A DNA stretch of 7,511 bases from Bacteroidales bacterium (GTDB lineage Bacteria; Bacteroidota; Bacteroidia; Bacteroidales; WCHB1-69). Shown here in pieces: positions 5,461 to 7,511 of the stretch (positions are counted from its first letter, which is position 1; every line of letters begins with the position of its first letter). The DNA is taken from assembly GCA_028683685.1 (NCBI GenBank), contig JAQUHH010000100.1, positions 1-7,511 of the forward strand, in the 5' to 3' direction. The notes beneath the pieces are model-generated. The model was not told where the DNA came from. It saw only the letters and a list, made by a program, of their open reading frames with translations, and made no database searches. Made by a program: the position numbers and the translations under genes.

Positions 5461-6660
5461 CTATTTATAAACGGCTAATTCTTTATCAACTTCTTCGTGC
5501 CAAGGCAAGCCATATTTTCCAAGAAGTTCTAAAAATGGGTCTGGATTAAACTCTTCCACATTGAAAACTCCTTTTCCACTCCATTTTCCTGTAATGGCCA
5601 TCATGGCTCCCAACATTGCAGGAACTCCGGTTGTGTAGGAGACTGCTTGTGCTCCAATTTCTTTGTAAACTTCGTCGTGGTGGCAGTTGTTCCAAATATA
5701 ATAGGTGCGTTCTTTTCCATCTTTGATTCCTTTAATTTGGCAGCCAATAGAGGTTTGTCCTTTATAGTTTTCGCCCAGGGACGAAGGCTCAGGAAGAACT
5801 GCTTTTAGAAATTGAAGAGGAACAATTTCACGACCTTCATACATAATCGGCTCTATGCTAGTCATGCCAATTTCTTGAAGTAAGTGAAGTGCCTGAATGT
5901 ATTTTTCGCCAAAAGTCATCCAAAAACGAGCTCGTTTTATGGTTGGAAAATTTTTGACCAAAGATTCTAACTCTTCGTGATACAAAAGATAAGATTCTTT
6001 TTCACCGATATTTGGGTAATGAATGGGTTTGTGAATTTCCAATGGTTCCGTTTCTACCCATTTACCATTTTCCCAATAGCGACCTTTTTGAGAAATTTCG
6101 CGAATGTTGATTTCTGGATTAAAATTGGTTGCAAAAGCTTTTCCGTGGTCTCCAGCGTTGCAGTCGATAATATCTAAATAATGAATTTCGTCAAAATAAT
6201 GTTTGGCAGCATAAGCGGTAAAAATACTGGTCACTCCGGGGTCGAAACCGCAACCTAAAATAGCCATGATTCCGGCTTCTTTAAAACGGTCGTGATATGC
6301 CCATTGCCAACTGTATTCATATTTTGCCTCATCAATGGGCTCATAGTTTGCAGTGTCTAAATAGTTGGTTTTGGTTGCCAAACAAGCATCCATAATCACT
6401 AAATCCTGATACGGAAGTGCCACATTGATAACAATGTCTGGTTTAAAAGAATTAATGAGGTCAATGGTGTTTTGAACCACATCAGCGTCTAATTTGGCTG
6501 TTTGGATTTTTGTATTTTTAATTTGAGCAGCGATTTTATCGCATTTTTCTTTTGTACGGCTGGCGAGCATTATTTCGGTAAATACTTCCGGAACTTGTGC
6601 ACATTTGTGAGTAACAACAGCACCAACACCACCTGCACCAATAATTAGAACTTTTGCCAT
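5461..6660 (-). CDS. Carboxynorspermidine/carboxyspermidine dehydrogenase
   Basis: This saccharopine-dehydrogenase-like enzyme reductively condenses L-aspartate 4-semialdehyde with putrescine or 1,3-diaminopropane, giving carboxyspermidine or carboxynorspermidine (EC 1.5.1.43), in the cytoplasm. The 399 residues fit the family. An N-terminal Rossmann fold starts at VLIIGAGGVG (4-13, GxGxxG). SRT at 34-36 follows the second strand and suggests NADP(H) preference. INVALPYQDLVIMDACL (78-94) and LDTANYE (101-107) are the next family segments, and GCGFDPGVTSIF (136-147) is the conserved substrate-domain loop. The C-terminal part (SYTTGVPAMLGAMM, about 342-355) closes the Rossmann domain. True saccharopine (lysine) dehydrogenase is the main alternative, but adjacency to nspC argues strongly for the polyamine role. 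An AT-rich leader with competing small hairpins precedes the ATG. Confidence 0.92.
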   Translation of the reverse strand: MAKVLIIGAGGVGAVVTHKCAQVPEVFTEIMLASRTKEKCDKIAAQIKNTKIQTAKLDADVVQNTIDLINSFKPDIVINVALPYQDLVIMDACLATKTNYLDTANYEPIDEAKYEYSWQWAYHDRFKEAGIMAILGCGFDPGVTSIFTAYAAKHYFDEIHYLDIIDCNAGDHGKAFATNFNPEINIREISQKGRYWENGKWVETEPLEIHKPIHYPNIGEKESYLLYHEELESLVKNFPTIKRARFWMTFGEKYIQALHLLQEIGMTSIEPIMYEGREIVPLQFLKAVLPEPSSLGENYKGQTSIGCQIKGIKDGKERTYYIWNNCHHDEVYKEIGAQAVSYTTGVPAMLGAMMAITGKWSGKGVFNVEEFNPDPFLELLGKYGLPWHEEVDKELAVYK

Positions 6661-6685
6661 AATATATTTTTTATTTGTTTTTTCA

Positions 6686-6720
6686 GTTTGTAAAAATACA
6701 AACTTTTGTTGATAAAGTTT
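6686..6720 (-). promoter_or_regulatory. Competing small hairpins in the dehydrogenase leader
   Basis: On the minus strand, AAACTTT (6720-6714) pairs with AAAGTTT (6706-6700). A second stem, GTTTGTA (6703-6697) with TACAAAC (6692-6686), closes a TTTT loop. Both stems need bases 6703-6700, so they exclude one another. They lie 25-60 bases before the ATG. No U-tract or known riboswitch core is visible, and such short AT-rich stems occur by chance, so regulation is speculative. A poor -33/-7 promoter match (TTTG at 6732-6729, AAAGTTTG at 6706-6699, spacing 22) is also present. Confidence 0.25.
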
Positions 6721-6730
6721 ACTTTAGACA

Positions 6731-6763
6731 AAAAAAAGCTCTGCTTTGAGCAGAGCTTTTTTT
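6731..6763. terminator. Strong bidirectional intrinsic terminator
   Basis: A run of seven As (6731-6737), the stem GCTCTGC (6738-6744), the 5-base loop TTTGA, the stem GCAGAGC (6750-6756) and seven Ts (6757-6763) form a fully symmetric terminator. On the minus strand it lies 33 bases after the transporter stop and ends that transcript. It separates the transporter from the polyamine genes, whose promoter should therefore lie within about 6661-6730. Confidence 0.92.
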
Positions 6764-6796
6764 ATAATTTATTTTCTTTAAAAAAGTTTTATCTTA

Positions 6797-7511
6797 TTAG
6801 CTAGAAACTTTTTCAAGCCATTTTACCATAGAGAACATGGCAATCATGGATAGTGCACAAACGACTACGAATACGGACCATGTTACAGATATGGAAATGC
6901 TTTCATACATCATTGCTCCCATGAAAAGAGAGAAGTTTCCAATGGCGGTAGCACCAAGCCATGCTCCTTGCATTAAGCCTTGAAGGTGAACAGGAGCAAC
7001 TTTAGATACAAATGAAAGTCCAAGTGGAGAAATAAATAATTCAGCAACCGTTAAAATAAAATAGGTTCCAAAAAGCAACCATGGAGTTACCCGAGCTGCA
7101 TCTGGCATTCCGCCCATAGCTGTTACTTCAGAAAGTTTTGGTAAACCAATAGATCCAACTGCCATAAGCACAAATGCGAATGCGGCAATACCCATACCGA
7201 TACCAATTTTCTTTGGAGTAGAGGGTTCGTTTCCTTTTCGATTCATTCTTCCGAAAATCCACATAATTACGGGTGTAAGGAATACAACGATAAATGGATT
7301 AATTGATTGGAATATTTCCGCAGAAAGTTGAATGTTCCCAACTTTAAGCAAAGTATAGTCTTTTGCAAACATGGTCAGAGTCAATCCGTTTTGGTGGAAA
7401 GAGAACCAGAAAAAGATAACCACTCCGAAAACTGCAAATAAAGCAAGTATTCTTTGTTTAATTTCTTTTGCATCTTGCTTGATATCTTCTTTAGAGTAAG
7501 TAGAATCTTTC
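6797..7511 (-). CDS. POT/PTR-family peptide transporter, C-terminal part
   Basis: This is a proton-coupled di/tripeptide transporter of the major facilitator superfamily, in the inner membrane. The visible 237 codons are the C-terminal half or so; the frame stays open to the right edge with no stop, so the GTG at 7423 is internal and not a start. A basic cytoplasmic linker (KEDIKQDAKEIKQR) leads into a helix ending FFWFSFHQNGLTLTMFA, equivalent to the POT TM7 motif. A charged loop (RKGNEPSTPKK) follows, then the family signature TVAELFISPLGLSFVSKVAP with its conserved Glu, and three or so closing helices to WLEKVSS. The usual Glu before Gln in the TM7 motif is His here. The gene is terminated by the hairpin at 6731-6763. 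No functional link with the polyamine genes is evident. Confidence 0.92.
   Translation of the reverse strand, partial: KDSTYSKEDIKQDAKEIKQRILALFAVFGVVIFFWFSFHQNGLTLTMFAKDYTLLKVGNIQLSAEIFQSINPFIVVFLTPVIMWIFGRMNRKGNEPSTPKKIGIGMGIAAFAFVLMAVGSIGLPKLSEVTAMGGMPDAARVTPWLLFGTYFILTVAELFISPLGLSFVSKVAPVHLQGLMQGAWLGATAIGNFSLFMGAMMYESISISVTWSVFVVVCALSMIAMFSMVKWLEKVSS

Noticed and set aside
5977..6177. Plus-strand 66-codon frame opposite the dehydrogenase gene
   Set aside because: It is antisense to conserved dehydrogenase sequence and its translation has no family features.
7421..7423. GTG as the start of a 208-residue transporter
   Set aside because: The frame continues upstream without a stop to the window edge and encodes the expected cytoplasmic linker and TM7, so this is an internal valine.
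1..7511. CRISPR array, tRNA or rRNA genes, or a new multi-gene defence or mobile system
   Set aside because: No spaced direct repeats, cloverleaf or rRNA signature is visible, and nearly all genes belong to known housekeeping, polyamine or transport families.

Overview
The window looks like chromosomal DNA from a member of the Bacteroidota, probably Bacteroidales-like. It is AT-rich, and starts lack strong Shine-Dalgarno sites and instead have A-rich leaders. NusB is the long form seen in this phylum. The tight gene order nusB, DUF1573 lipoprotein, yajC, YbbR-like, coaE is, from memory, typical of the phylum. I place it by gene order and protein features only; no search was run.

Layout from left to right. 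Bases 1-81 may hold the first 27 codons of a minus-strand gene running off the left edge. Its short sequence vaguely recalls the N-terminus of IS4-type transposases, and its start codon lies in a large imperfect hairpin (71-132). Next is the only plus-strand gene (187-759), a small membrane-anchored protein with a degenerate GGDEF domain. It converges on coaE with a 9-base gap. From 769 to 4109, five minus-strand genes form an operon-like block transcribed nusB > DUF1573 > yajC > YbbR-like > coaE. Three junctions are a 4-base overlap (YbbR/coaE), a zero-gap stop/start (nusB/DUF1573) and a 33-base gap (DUF1573/yajC). The fourth, yajC/YbbR, carries a 43-base perfect inverted repeat. A Bacteroidota-type -7 box lies just upstream of nusB.

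From 4228 to 6660 lies a two-gene polyamine module, also on the minus strand: carboxy(nor)spermidine dehydrogenase followed by carboxy(nor)spermidine decarboxylase (nspC). The two enzymes catalyse consecutive steps that make spermidine or norspermidine from aspartate semialdehyde and a diamine, without S-adenosylmethionine. An 80-base gap with a second perfect hairpin separates them. A strong symmetric terminator at 6731-6763 isolates this module from the last gene, the C-terminal half or so of a POT/PTR peptide transporter that enters from the right edge.

Most of the window is ordinary housekeeping DNA. I see no defence system, CRISPR array, RNA gene or clear new multi-gene system. The points most worth a second look are the related intercistronic hairpins, the degenerate GGDEF protein and the hairpin-occluded start at the left edge.
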